Assembly: GCF_013306565.1 (NCBI RefSeq)
Contig: NZ_PZPO01000001.1
Location: 992,001-1,056,000, forward strand
Direction: 5' to 3'
DNA length: 64,000 nt
DNA from: Hyphomicrobium sulfonivorans
GTDB taxonomy: Bacteria > Pseudomonadota > Alphaproteobacteria > Rhizobiales > Hyphomicrobiaceae
Shown: positions 35,742 through 44,659 of the stretch, piece by piece
How positions within the stretch are numbered: position 1 is the stretch's first letter
Layout of the letters: each line of letters opens with the position of its first letter
Program-made: the position numbers and the translations under genes
The notes under the pieces: model-generated
The model's database searches: none
Told to the model about the DNA's origin: nothing
Seen by the model: only the letters and a program-made list of their open reading frames with translations

Positions 35742-36097
35742 GCTTGTTTCCGGCTTTCGTTTGTCGACCTGTGGGTCGAGTGATGACCGACGAGGCGTTG
35801 TTGCAGAGATGGCGACGGCAGTAAGCAACAACTACAGCGAGTATCGCGCGAGTGAAATTTTCGCCGAACTCAAACGCGTCAGGGCCTTCACCTCAAAACA
35901 AATCAAAGTGCACCGTCATGCCGCATGAGGGCGAGATGATGGCAACAACCCCGACGCGCAAGAAATGTTCCGATGAATATACATGCTCAAGTCTGCGCCA
36001 CATTTGCCGGACATAAGTGTGTCGAAGGCGGTACGTCAATTTGACGAGCGACACAGCGCGTAGCATTTGAGGCGATGCGTCGACGCCACGGGGAGCT

Positions 36098-38737
36098 ATG
36101 ACGAATCTTATCGCGCTGCCTAGCGGAACGGTGCTGGTCGGCGATTACCGGATCGAGCGGGTGCTGGGTGCGGGTGGGTTTGGTATAACCTATCTTGCAA
36201 CCGAGATTGCGCTCGCGCGTCTGGTGACAATCAAAGAATATTTTCCCAGCGATATCGCGGCGCGAGATGGCAACATTGAAGCTGTGCCGCGCTCGCGCGA
36301 TTGCTCGGGCGACTACAAGTGGGGCCTCGACCGCTTCATTGAGGAAGCGCAGACGCTCGCCAAATTCGACCACACGAATATCGTGCGCGTGTATCGCTAC
36401 TTCCGCGCGAACAATACCGGCTACATGGTCCTCCACTTCGAGGAGGGCAAAAGTCTCAAGGGGTGGCTGCAGAGCCTTGGGCGAGCGCCGCGTCAGAAAG
36501 AGCTGGATGCGATATTAGGTCCGCTGCTGGATGCGCTCGAGCTGATCCACAAATCGGATTTTCTGCATCGGGACATCGCGCCGGACAACATCATCATCCG
36601 CACGGCGGGCGATCCGGTGCTGATAGATTTTGGCTCGGCGCGCGGTGAGATTGCTTCGCATACCAAGACGGTGTCGGCGCTGGTGAAGCCGGGCTACAGC
36701 CCCTACGAGCAGTATGCTGAGACGAGCCACAAGCAAGGGCCGTGGACGGATATCTACGCGCTCGCCGGCACGCTCTATCACGCCATCACCGGCAAGCGTC
36801 CGCCCGATGCGCCATCGCGGATGGTGAAGGACGATCTGGTCCCGGCGCGGGAAGGTGCGCTCAGTTCCTACCGTGCGGGATTCCTGAAGGCGATCGACAA
36901 GGCGTTGACGCTGGCTGTCGAGAAGCGTCCGCAATCCATCGCTGCCTGGCGTCATGATCTATTTGTGCCGGATCCGACGCGCACAAGCTGGCTGGGTCGC
37001 ACCGGCGGCCGGGGCAAGAACCGCAAGCAGGATGAAGCCATTGCTGCTGATGCGGCGGCACCAGCGGATCAAGCCGCGCAACCCGCACAGCCAGCCCGCG
37101 CGCATGCGGCCGCCGAGGTTGCTGCTCCGAAAGCGCTGGCGCCAAAATTGAAGGCGCAGAACGCCCCGGTGCGCAAACCGGTGGCGAAAGAAGCGCAGGT
37201 CAAGCCATTGCCCGCCGCAGATGTTGCTGAAGGAAAGACGGTGCTGGCCGCGACGGTGCCGCTGCCGCAGCCGGAACGCGCGCCAGTTGCAGTCGCCGCC
37301 GCGCCGGTTGCCGATGAGGCTTCGAAGCCGAAGGGCGGACTGCTCGATTTTCTTGAGGGCCTGCGCAAGAAGCAGCCCGACGATAAGGCGATGGCCGGCG
37401 CGGCGATCAAGGTAGCTCCAAAGCCGCAGCCGAAACCCAAGCCGGCAGCGCCGCTGTCGGTGGCTGAGTCCAAGCCCAAGCCCGCACCCGCACCTGCAGC
37501 GGTTGCGCAGCCGCCAGCGGCTCAGTCCGGCGTGGGACTGAAAAAGAAGTCACAGCAGAAAGCGCCGATTCCGAAGGATCATGCGCTGGTAGTTGTGAAG
37601 ACGCCTTCGCGTCCCAAGCCACGCCGCATCAAGGGCAGTCGCCCAAGTCTGGTGCCGATGCTGTTCAAGCTGCTTGTCGGCGTTGGTGTCGCCAGTGCTG
37701 CAGTGGCGATGCAGGATCGTCTGCCGCAGTTTGAAAATCGCGGCTCGGCGGTAACGACTGGCATAACCACGGGCAGCACCACGGCCCCTCCGGCGCTGGA
37801 AGTTCAGTCGCATACGCAGCCCGCCAAGGCTGCAATCGTCACGCCAATTGCCGAAGTCGCTGCCCACAATGGCGCGATTACTGGCGCCGTGTTCACGGCG
37901 GACGGGCGACGCATTCTAACTGCGGGTGCCGATGGCACGATGAAGCTGTGGGATGCATCGCATCGTACGCTTGTCCGCACCATCGAACTCGATGACGGAG
38001 CCGCCACATCGCTGGCGCTCAACGGCGCGCGCGCGCTCACTGCACATGCCAACGGCAAGGTGGTGATGTGGGACATCGATACCGCCGCCAAGCTGGTGAC
38101 GGTGCAGCGCAATGAGGCAAACGTCTGGGCGGTGAAGTTCGCCGGCGATGCCGATCGCTTTGCGGTCGCCAGTCACGATGGCGGAGTGGCATTGTGGGAT
38201 GCGCGCCAGCCATCAGCACCGCTTGCTGTTCTGGACGGCCATGAGAACGCCGTGCAGGCGCTTGCGTTCTCGCCGCAGCAATTGCTGCTGGTGTCCGGCG
38301 GCGCCGACCGTGTTGTTCGGCTTTGGAATCTCGACACGCTCAGCTTGAAGCGTGCGTATCGTGGGGCGAGGGATTTTGTCACTGCGGCGGCTTTCTCGCG
38401 TAGCGGCAAGCTTATCGGGGCGGGAAGCCTGGATGGCCGCATACAGGTGTTGTCCACGCTGTCGCAGCGGCGGATGCGCGTGCTCAACGGACATCGCGGT
38501 CGGGTGAGCGACGTAGCGTTCTCTCTATCGGGTGACGAGCTGGTTTCCGCCGGCGAAGATGGCACTGTGCGGCTGTGGGATTTGAAGCGCGGGCGTATAT
38601 TGCGCGCGCTGCCGGGGCATGTTGGCGGCGCGACAAAAGTTGTGTTCTCGCCCGATGGCCAGCAGCTCGCCTCGACGGGTGCTGATGGCCGGTTGCTCTT
38701 CTGGCAAATGCCACTCGCCGCGATCGCGCAGGAATAA
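36098..38737 (+). CDS. Transmembrane Ser/Thr protein kinase with C-terminal seven-blade WD40 propeller
   Basis: An 879-aa eukaryotic-type kinase. The Gly loop is GAGGFG (24-29), Lys46 is in VTIKEYFP, the catalytic loop is HRDIAPDN (157-164) and DFG is at 177-179; all key residues are present. Residues 290-515 are a long Ala/Pro/Lys-rich linker, and about 517-537 form one membrane helix (VPMLFKLLVGVGVASAAVAM). From about 587, seven WD repeats end in LWD, MWD, LWD, LWN, QVLS, LWD and FWQ, making one full propeller outside the cytoplasm. It is divergent from the FHA/PP2C unit. Confidence 0.93.
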   Translation: MTNLIALPSGTVLVGDYRIERVLGAGGFGITYLATEIALARLVTIKEYFPSDIAARDGNIEAVPRSRDCSGDYKWGLDRFIEEAQTLAKFDHTNIVRVYRYFRANNTGYMVLHFEEGKSLKGWLQSLGRAPRQKELDAILGPLLDALELIHKSDFLHRDIAPDNIIIRTAGDPVLIDFGSARGEIASHTKTVSALVKPGYSPYEQYAETSHKQGPWTDIYALAGTLYHAITGKRPPDAPSRMVKDDLVPAREGALSSYRAGFLKAIDKALTLAVEKRPQSIAAWRHDLFVPDPTRTSWLGRTGGRGKNRKQDEAIAADAAAPADQAAQPAQPARAHAAAEVAAPKALAPKLKAQNAPVRKPVAKEAQVKPLPAADVAEGKTVLAATVPLPQPERAPVAVAAAPVADEASKPKGGLLDFLEGLRKKQPDDKAMAGAAIKVAPKPQPKPKPAAPLSVAESKPKPAPAPAAVAQPPAAQSGVGLKKKSQQKAPIPKDHALVVVKTPSRPKPRRIKGSRPSLVPMLFKLLVGVGVASAAVAMQDRLPQFENRGSAVTTGITTGSTTAPPALEVQSHTQPAKAAIVTPIAEVAAHNGAITGAVFTADGRRILTAGADGTMKLWDASHRTLVRTIELDDGAATSLALNGARALTAHANGKVVMWDIDTAAKLVTVQRNEANVWAVKFAGDADRFAVASHDGGVALWDARQPSAPLAVLDGHENAVQALAFSPQQLLLVSGGADRVVRLWNLDTLSLKRAYRGARDFVTAAAFSRSGKLIGAGSLDGRIQVLSTLSQRRMRVLNGHRGRVSDVAFSLSGDELVSAGEDGTVRLWDLKRGRILRALPGHVGGATKVVFSPDGQQLASTGADGRLLFWQMPLAAIAQE

Positions 38738-38901
38738 CTGCATTTTTCCAAACTCTTGCGTCGATTGCAGCATTGCAGAGCTGTCATAGCTACTGTGTAC
38801 AACTATCCGTGCGCGTAGATGCCGCCTATGGCTCTCTCTCGACGCGACAGCCGAAGCGCGCCACAATAAGCCATCTGTCATTTTAGAGCGAAGCGGGTGC
38901 C

Positions 38902-40299
38902 ATGGATTTAGATGCCGTTTTGCTGGCCCGTATCCAGTTCGCCTTCACGATAACGTTCCACATCATATTCCCGAGCTTCACGATCGGACTTGCGGCGTTC
39001 ATCGCAACGCTGCTCGTGCGATGGCGACTGACGGGGCGGGAACACTTTCGATCGCTGGCGCGCTTCTGGACCAAGATTTTCGCCGTCTCGTTCGCGATGG
39101 GCGTCGTCTCCGGTATCGTGCTGTCCTACCAGTTCGGCACCAACTGGAGCAATTTCTCCGTGGTCGTTGGCAACGTGCTGGGGCCGTTGCTGGGCTATGA
39201 GGTGCTGACGGCGTTCTTCCTGGAAGCCACCTTCCTCGGCATCATGCTGTTCGGCTGGAACAGGGTTCCGCCCAACATCCATGTGCTGTCGGCAATTCTG
39301 GTGGCGGTGGGTACATCGCTTTCGGCGTTCTGGATTCTGTCCGCCAACAGCTGGATGCAGACGCCCACGGGCCATGAGATCCGCGACGGCATCGCCTACC
39401 CGGTTGACTGGATCGCGATCATCTTCAATCCCAGTTTCCCTTATCGCTTCGCGCATATGTTTACGGCTGCCTATCTCACCACGTCGCTGGTGGTGCTGGC
39501 TGTTGGCGCCCGTTATCTGGTGCAGGGCCGCTTCACTGAAGAAGCCAAGACGATGCTGCACATGGGACTGGGCATGGTTGCCATTCTGGCGCCGCTGCAG
39601 GTGTTCATCGGCGATCAGCACGGCCTCAACACGCTGGAACATCAGCCGGTAAAGGTGGCCGCTATCGAAGCGCACTGGGACGGTTCCAAGCCCGGCGGTC
39701 TCGTTCTTTTCGCGTGGCCAAACGAGAAAGAAGAGCGCAACGATTATGAGATCTCCATTCCAGGTGGCGCCAGCCTCATCCTGAAGCACAGCATGGATGG
39801 GTTGTTCCCGGGGCTGAAGGATTTCCCGCGCGAGGACCGCCCGCCGGTGCTGCCGGTGTTCCTGTCGTTCCGCGTGATGGTGGGCATGGGCATGCTGATG
39901 GTGGCGCTGGGGCTTATCGGGTCGTGGTTGTGGTTCCGCCGCACGCTTTATGACGCGCACTGGTATCTCAAGTATGCGCAATACGCCTGGCCGCTGGGCT
40001 TCATCGCCACGCTGGCCGGTTGGTACACCACGGAGGTGGGGCGTCAGCCTTGGATCGCGCAGGGCATACTGCGCACCAAGGATGCCGTGTCGCCGGTCGC
40101 GTTCGGGGCGGTGCTGACGACGCTGATCCTGTTCGTCATCGTCTACAGCATCGTGTTCGCGATGGGCATTTACTACATCAATCGCCTCATCAATTACGGG
40201 CCCAAGGGGGCAGCCACAGAGACTCCGGAAGGCGTGCCTTCACGGCCGCTGCAAGCTGCTGAACCCGCCGCGCATGACGCCATCGAGAAGGGGGCCTGA
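38902..40299 (+). CDS. cioA: Cytochrome bd-type quinol oxidase subunit I, cyanide-insensitive type
   Basis: A 465-aa haem-carrying subunit of a bd-type oxidase that oxidises ubiquinol and reduces oxygen without proton pumping. Motifs are LARIQFAFTITFHIIFPSFT, AVSFAMGVVSGIVLSYQFGT, FLEATFLGIMLFGWNRVPP, ILAPLQVFIGDQHGLNTLEH and AGWYTTEVGRQPW (family GRQPW). The loop between QFIG and the later helices is short, as in CioA rather than E. coli CydA. cioB begins 3 bp downstream. It likely gives respiration under low oxygen or with inhibitors such as cyanide. Confidence 0.93.
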   Translation: MDLDAVLLARIQFAFTITFHIIFPSFTIGLAAFIATLLVRWRLTGREHFRSLARFWTKIFAVSFAMGVVSGIVLSYQFGTNWSNFSVVVGNVLGPLLGYEVLTAFFLEATFLGIMLFGWNRVPPNIHVLSAILVAVGTSLSAFWILSANSWMQTPTGHEIRDGIAYPVDWIAIIFNPSFPYRFAHMFTAAYLTTSLVVLAVGARYLVQGRFTEEAKTMLHMGLGMVAILAPLQVFIGDQHGLNTLEHQPVKVAAIEAHWDGSKPGGLVLFAWPNEKEERNDYEISIPGGASLILKHSMDGLFPGLKDFPREDRPPVLPVFLSFRVMVGMGMLMVALGLIGSWLWFRRTLYDAHWYLKYAQYAWPLGFIATLAGWYTTEVGRQPWIAQGILRTKDAVSPVAFGAVLTTLILFVIVYSIVFAMGIYYINRLINYGPKGAATETPEGVPSRPLQAAEPAAHDAIEKGA

Positions 40300-40302
40300 G
40301 CC

Positions 40303-41316
40303 ATGGACGCGATCCACTATTGGCTTCCCGTGCTTTGGGCCGCCATCATCGGCGTTGCGGTTGTGCTTTACGTCATCCTCGACGGGTTCGACCTTGGCCT
40401 CGGCATCCTGTTCCCATTCACCCCGGAGGAAGAGCGCCGGGATGTGATGATGAACTCGGTCGCGCCGTTCTGGGATGGCAACGAGACTTGGCTGGTGCTG
40501 GGCGGCGGCGGCTTGTTCGTTGCCTTTCCGCTGGCCTATGCGGTGATCATGCCAGCGTTATATCTGCCGATCATCATCATGCTGCTGGGGCTCATTTTCC
40601 GCGGTGTCGCGTTTGAGTTCCGCTGGACCGCCAAGCCCAACCATCACTTCTGGGATCAGGCATTCGCCTATGGATCGATCACAGCGGCGTTCATGCAGGG
40701 CGTCGTCCTGGGCGGCTACCTGCAGGGCATCCACGTCGAGAATAACGCCTTCGCGGGCGGCACGTTCGACTGGTTCGCGCCGTTCCCGCTTTTCACCGGC
40801 GTCGCCCTGGTGATCGGTTATGCGCTGCTTGGCACCACCTGGCTGATCATGAAAACCGAAGGCGAGCTGGCGGTGAATGCGCGGCGCTGGTCAAAGTATC
40901 TGCTGCTGGCCGTGCTTGCGATCATGGTCATCGTCAGCCTGTGGACGCCGCTTGCGTTCGACCGCATCTCCGAGCGCTGGTTCACCTGGCCCAACATCCT
41001 CTACCTGTCGCCGGTGCCAATTCTCACTGCTCTGGCCGCGTTCGGATGCTGGTATGGCCTGAACAACGGCCGCGAGGTTATGCCGTTCCTGTCAGCCATC
41101 TCGCTGTTCCTGCTCGGCTTTGTTGGGCTGGCGATTTCCAACACGCCCTATCTGGTGCCCCCTTCTCTCACCTTCTGGGACACCGCGGCCGTGCCGGAAT
41201 CGCAGATCTTCATGCTGGTGGGCGTGCTGATCATGCTGCCGCTCATCCTCGGCTACACGGTCTTCGTCTACTGGATGTTCCGCGGCAAGGTGCGCGAGGG
41301 CGAGGGCTATCACTGA
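40303..41316 (+). CDS. cioB: Cytochrome bd-type quinol oxidase subunit II
   Basis: A 337-aa membrane subunit with about eight to nine helices and the family motifs YVILDGFDLGLGILFPF, NSVAPFWDGNETWLVLGGGG, LYLPIIIMLLGLIFRGVAFE and FRWTAK. It partners CioA. There is no small CydX/CioZ-like frame after it in the 150 bp I checked. Confidence 0.94.
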   Translation: MDAIHYWLPVLWAAIIGVAVVLYVILDGFDLGLGILFPFTPEEERRDVMMNSVAPFWDGNETWLVLGGGGLFVAFPLAYAVIMPALYLPIIIMLLGLIFRGVAFEFRWTAKPNHHFWDQAFAYGSITAAFMQGVVLGGYLQGIHVENNAFAGGTFDWFAPFPLFTGVALVIGYALLGTTWLIMKTEGELAVNARRWSKYLLLAVLAIMVIVSLWTPLAFDRISERWFTWPNILYLSPVPILTALAAFGCWYGLNNGREVMPFLSAISLFLLGFVGLAISNTPYLVPPSLTFWDTAAVPESQIFMLVGVLIMLPLILGYTVFVYWMFRGKVREGEGYH

Positions 41317-41471
41317 GTTCGCCAGCACTGGGTTTTGACGGGTAATCGGCGGCGCGGGGCTTCAGGGTCCACGCGCCGCCATGATACCGTGCTGTCTCAA
41401 GGACATCTGGCGATTCGCTTAGCGCGCTTTGCGCACTTCGACTGATCGCGACTGACACCTTCGGAGAGCGC

Positions 41472-43097
41472 ATGTTCCGCTGGCGTAGACGAAACGACGG
41501 CTTTGAATGGCGCCAATATGTGCGCACAACCATTCTTGTCCGCCGCAAGCAGCGGCGCGATCGCATCGCGGATGCGGGCAAGGCGGCCGTCGATAACATC
41601 AAAGCTGCGGGCCATAAGGGCGTTGCGGCGGGAGCCGATGGCATCAAGGCGGTCGGCAAAGGCGCTGTCCACATCGGGGCGCAGGGCGCCGACGTCGGGC
41701 TGGCAGGCGCAAAGGCGCTGGGGCGCGGCGCTGCCCATGCGGGGCAAAAGGGTGCGGTAGCGGGCGCAGAAGGCGCCAAGGTGCTGGGCCGGGCTGCAAG
41801 CAGTGCCGGACGGCAGGGTGTCTCGCTGGGTTCCGCAGGCTTGGCCGCGCTTGGAAGCGGCGCAAGGGCTCTGGGGCAGCGAGGCTACCGTCTATCGCGA
41901 CGCGGAGCGCGTTCGATCAGTGCCGGAGCTGTCCGTGTCGGCGGCGGCGTGCGGACCGGCACTCCAATTGCCATTGAATATTTGCGCCGAGCAGGCGCCT
42001 GGCTGTTCGGCGCCATCGCCTATGCATGGGCTGTTACGCGCGCAGCTACGGGATTGATTGCCGATTGGCTGGCGCCAATGCTGGCCCCTGTCGGTGCGCT
42101 GTTGCGGATGCCGGGGCTGCGCACCGCGCTGCTCATAGGTGGCAGCGTTGCGCTGGCGGGCGGCGTAATCCGTGCCTTTGCCAACGGCATGGAAAGCGAC
42201 ACCTGGATTGCGCTGAGTGTCGGCATCGGCGTGCTGGCGATGGTGGCGCTGGCCGAACTGGCCGCCGGTGTTCCGGGCTGGCTGGCAACGCCGTTGCAGA
42301 AGGCAGGCTCCAGATCCGGCGAGGCCCTCGGCAGCTTTTTCACGCGTCCAGCGGTTCAGGCTGGAGCCATGGCGGGCTTGGTTCTGCTGGTTATTGGCGG
42401 TGGTGTTGCGGCATGGCGCGGCGATGGTGGCGAGAGCCAGATAACGACCGCCTCGACCGGAAAGCTGCGCACGGCTTCCATCCGGCGCGCATCGAGCGGC
42501 GAGGTGACAGGCAGAGCCGACGCGATAACCGGCGATATGCTTCGCGTCGGCTCTAAAGTCGTTCGTCTGGAGGGCATTGAAGCTCCGGTGCCGGGGCAGG
42601 TCTGCAAAACCGCTAACGGCCGGACGTGGCTTTGCGGCCGCACCGCGCGCCAGGTGCTCTCAGGCCTGTTGGCCAAGGGGCGCGTGACCTGCCAGCTCAG
42701 GGCTAGCTCCGACGAAGCGGCGCCCGGCACCTGCTACCTCGGCGATATGGACGTCGCGGGCCAGTTGGTTCGCGATGGCGCTGTATTTGCCCGTCAGGGC
42801 TTCTTTGCAACTTACGGACGCCACGAGCAGCAGGCGGAAGAGGCGAAGGCCGGTCTTTGGGCGGGCACTGCCGATCGGCCGTCTGAGTATCGCGATCAGA
42901 AATGGCAGGAAGCGACGAAAGCTGCGCCGGAAGGGTGCCCGATCAAGGGCAATGTAAGGCGCGGCCGGAAGGTCTACGTTCTGCCTTGGGCGCGCGGCTA
43001 TGAGCGTTTCCGCGTAGTGCGCAGCCGGGGTGAGCGCTGGTTCTGCTCCGAGGAAGAGGCGCGTTCGGCCGGTTTCAGCCCGATCGAAGAGTCCTGA
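41472..43097 (+). CDS. Membrane protein with Ala/Gly repeat region and thermonuclease-like C-terminus
   Basis: A 541-aa multi-part protein. Residues 30-150 are a highly repetitive Ala/Gly/Lys stretch (KGVAAGADGIKAVGKGAVHI and similar about 18-residue units). Residues 165-330 hold several membrane helices (LRTALLIGGSVALAGGVIRA, WIALSVGIGVLAMVALAELA, AGAMAGLVLLVIGGGVAAW). Residues 355-465 are an SNase-like OB fold (RVGSKVVRLEGIEAPVPGQV, CGRTARQVLSGLLAKGRVTC). The end (CPIKGNVRRGRKVYVLPWAR, RGERWFCSEEEARSAGF) is a domain often seen after such folds. Nuclease activity is uncertain. GGAGA precedes ATG 41472. Confidence 0.8.
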   Translation: MFRWRRRNDGFEWRQYVRTTILVRRKQRRDRIADAGKAAVDNIKAAGHKGVAAGADGIKAVGKGAVHIGAQGADVGLAGAKALGRGAAHAGQKGAVAGAEGAKVLGRAASSAGRQGVSLGSAGLAALGSGARALGQRGYRLSRRGARSISAGAVRVGGGVRTGTPIAIEYLRRAGAWLFGAIAYAWAVTRAATGLIADWLAPMLAPVGALLRMPGLRTALLIGGSVALAGGVIRAFANGMESDTWIALSVGIGVLAMVALAELAAGVPGWLATPLQKAGSRSGEALGSFFTRPAVQAGAMAGLVLLVIGGGVAAWRGDGGESQITTASTGKLRTASIRRASSGEVTGRADAITGDMLRVGSKVVRLEGIEAPVPGQVCKTANGRTWLCGRTARQVLSGLLAKGRVTCQLRASSDEAAPGTCYLGDMDVAGQLVRDGAVFARQGFFATYGRHEQQAEEAKAGLWAGTADRPSEYRDQKWQEATKAAPEGCPIKGNVRRGRKVYVLPWARGYERFRVVRSRGERWFCSEEEARSAGFSPIEES

Positions 43098-43119
43098 CGC
43101 AATTTCTGAATGAATAGCG

Positions 43120-43210
43120 GAAAAGAGAAAGCCCGCGCTCCGGGGGAAGAGCGCGGGCTGCGATGCGTGACGCCACTTAGGGGGGACAGGTGGGAGGGCG
43201 CCACGTTCTG
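43120..43210 (-). ncRNA. Probable trans-acting small RNA with C-rich loops (cuckoo/CcsR-like)
   Basis: On the minus strand a TATTCT -10 (43222-43217) is followed by a hairpin GTGGCGCC (43204-43197) / GGCGTCAC (43174-43167), whose 22-nt loop carries CTCCC and CCCCCC. A second hairpin AGCCCGCGCTC (43159-43149) / GAGCGCGGGCT (43140-43130) has TTCCCCC in its loop and then TTTCTCTTTT, an intrinsic terminator. Two hairpins with anti-Shine-Dalgarno loops are the hallmark of the alphaproteobacterial cuckoo/CcsR sRNAs. The -35 is weak, and no gene ends nearby that would need this terminator. Confidence 0.55.
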
Positions 43211-43222
43211 AGTATGAGAATA

Positions 43223-43506
43223 GCACGGGCCGTAGTTTAGAAAAGCTATTTCGTTTTCTGTTTCTTAGAGCAGTTAAAAAAAGACTTACAAACGGGCAAT
43301 GTTTGCAGTTGCTCACTTCATTTTGCGCTGCAATAAGCCCAGCATTTTGGCCTTGAAACAGGCGTTCTTGAGCTTTCATAGCGCGCGAAGTTGATTTAGC
43401 CGCAGGGCGCGAACAGCGTTTGTCAGCCGCTTTCCCGAACATGCCGCCATTCTACTTTAGTCGAATGGCGAATTCTTTTTTCCAGGCTTGGAAAAGGCCG
43501 GCTTTG
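43223..43506. other. AT-rich intergenic region upstream of the sRNA candidate
   Basis: About 280 bp richer in A+T than its neighbours, between the sRNA candidate and the end of the PL14-like gene. A CTTTTTTCCAGGCTTGGAAAAG inverted repeat sits near 43475-43496 (stem TTTTCCA/TGGAAAA on the minus strand), 10 nt past the leftward gene's stop, and might help end that transcript. No coding frame is convincing. Confidence 0.45.
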
Positions 43507-44346
43507 TTATTTCAGGCGGGCGATCTCTATACCGCTGAATTGCAAACTGGCTGCAGCCCCAACGGGCGGCGTCTGCCGATAACCCGCAGCCACTACCACA
43601 TTGCTGATCTGGGTTGCGGCGTCGGTTCGCAGGCTCAGATTTGTATTCTCGGCTGCAAGCGTTCCATCGACCCACAGGCGCAGAATGCCGTCGTTCTTGC
43701 CGGCTGTATTCAGGACCGTTTCCAGCTCGATACGCAGCCAGCGATCAGTTGGGAGCGGTGCCGTGCCTGCAAGATGAAGCGTGTCGCCGTTCTCGTTGAT
43801 GCTACGGACGATCGGAAAGCCCTGCCCATCCCATTGGGTCTGGATGGAGACGGCATCCTGCTTCGCCGTTTGCGCATCGTCCGGTGCCTCGACGCCCGGC
43901 AAAACGCCGCCGCGACCGAAATCAAACGTCTTTGGCAGGCGCAGATAGTAGGCGAGGCAGCTGGACGTGCCGATCCCGTCGACGAAGGGCGACCAGCGAA
44001 ATTCGATGCCATTGGCGTTGGCCCCGCCCGCAGCCGACGCTTCCGGCGTTGAGCGCAATTCAACCTGCATCGCGTCCGGTAGAGGGCCGCCGTCGGCCGG
44101 CACGACCGATGCGTTTTCCAGCACGCCTATGTTGCGACCGCCGCCGGTACGGGCCTGCAACGCCATCGGGCTCAGAAGTTTGCCGTTAGCACCGTGCAGC
44201 GGAAAACGCATAGTCGCACTGGAGCGTTGGGAGCAGGGCGTAACGGTCGCGGTGTACGACATGTCGTACAGCACGTAGCCGACGATGACGGCCCCCAACA
44301 GTATTCCGCTGGCGTTGATGAGCAGGTCGAACGGCCGTTGGTGCAT
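43507..44346 (-). CDS. Membrane-anchored polysaccharide-lyase-like (PL14-type) protein
   Basis: A 279-aa protein. Residues 8-27 (LLINASGILLGAVIVGYVLY) anchor it, and the rest is predicted periplasmic. The core SSCLAYYLRLPKTFDFGRGG, VLPGVEAP, SIQTQWDGQGFPIVRS and LPTDRWLRIELETVLNTAGK resembles the concanavalin-like beta-jelly fold of polysaccharide lyase family 14. NDGILRLWVDGTLAAE follows, as in those enzymes. Whether it cleaves uronate polymers is unproven. GGGGAC about 9 nt before the ATG supports the start. Confidence 0.72.
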   Translation of the reverse strand: MHQRPFDLLINASGILLGAVIVGYVLYDMSYTATVTPCSQRSSATMRFPLHGANGKLLSPMALQARTGGGRNIGVLENASVVPADGGPLPDAMQVELRSTPEASAAGGANANGIEFRWSPFVDGIGTSSCLAYYLRLPKTFDFGRGGVLPGVEAPDDAQTAKQDAVSIQTQWDGQGFPIVRSINENGDTLHLAGTAPLPTDRWLRIELETVLNTAGKNDGILRLWVDGTLAAENTNLSLRTDAATQISNVVVAAGYRQTPPVGAAASLQFSGIEIARLK

Positions 44347-44659
44347 CCCGGTGTCCCCGACGCAAATGAAATGAGCTGCGTCCTTGCACTCCGATCCTCT
44401 ATAGCGGGCACGTTAAATATCCATTCCCGCTGAATATCTGTGTAGCGCTTTATCCGTTTTGATTGCCGCCTGGCCGGTTTCAATGGCGCAGCGTTGGCAC
44501 AGCTGAAGGTGCCCGCCGGCAGATAGGAAATCATGTCTTTTGGCCGTCAGGTTCTGTGCGCATGATCGTCACCACGGTTTTTTTGCAGCGCATAGTGCGG
44601 TAAAAATCTCAGTAGCAGCGATTTGTTCTTCTGCGTCTTCGCTAACGGGGGATCAAAAC
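44347..44659. promoter_or_regulatory. Divergent promoter region
   Basis: 313 bp between the leftward PL14-like gene and the rightward two-repeat exported protein gene. It must hold both promoters. A T-rich block (GGTTTTTTTGC near 44577) is the only striking feature; I found no strong operator dyad. Confidence 0.4.

Noticed and set aside
38908-39981. 357-aa minus-strand frame opposite cioA
   Set aside because: Shadow of cioA with His/Arg/Gln-rich composition and no ribosome-binding site.
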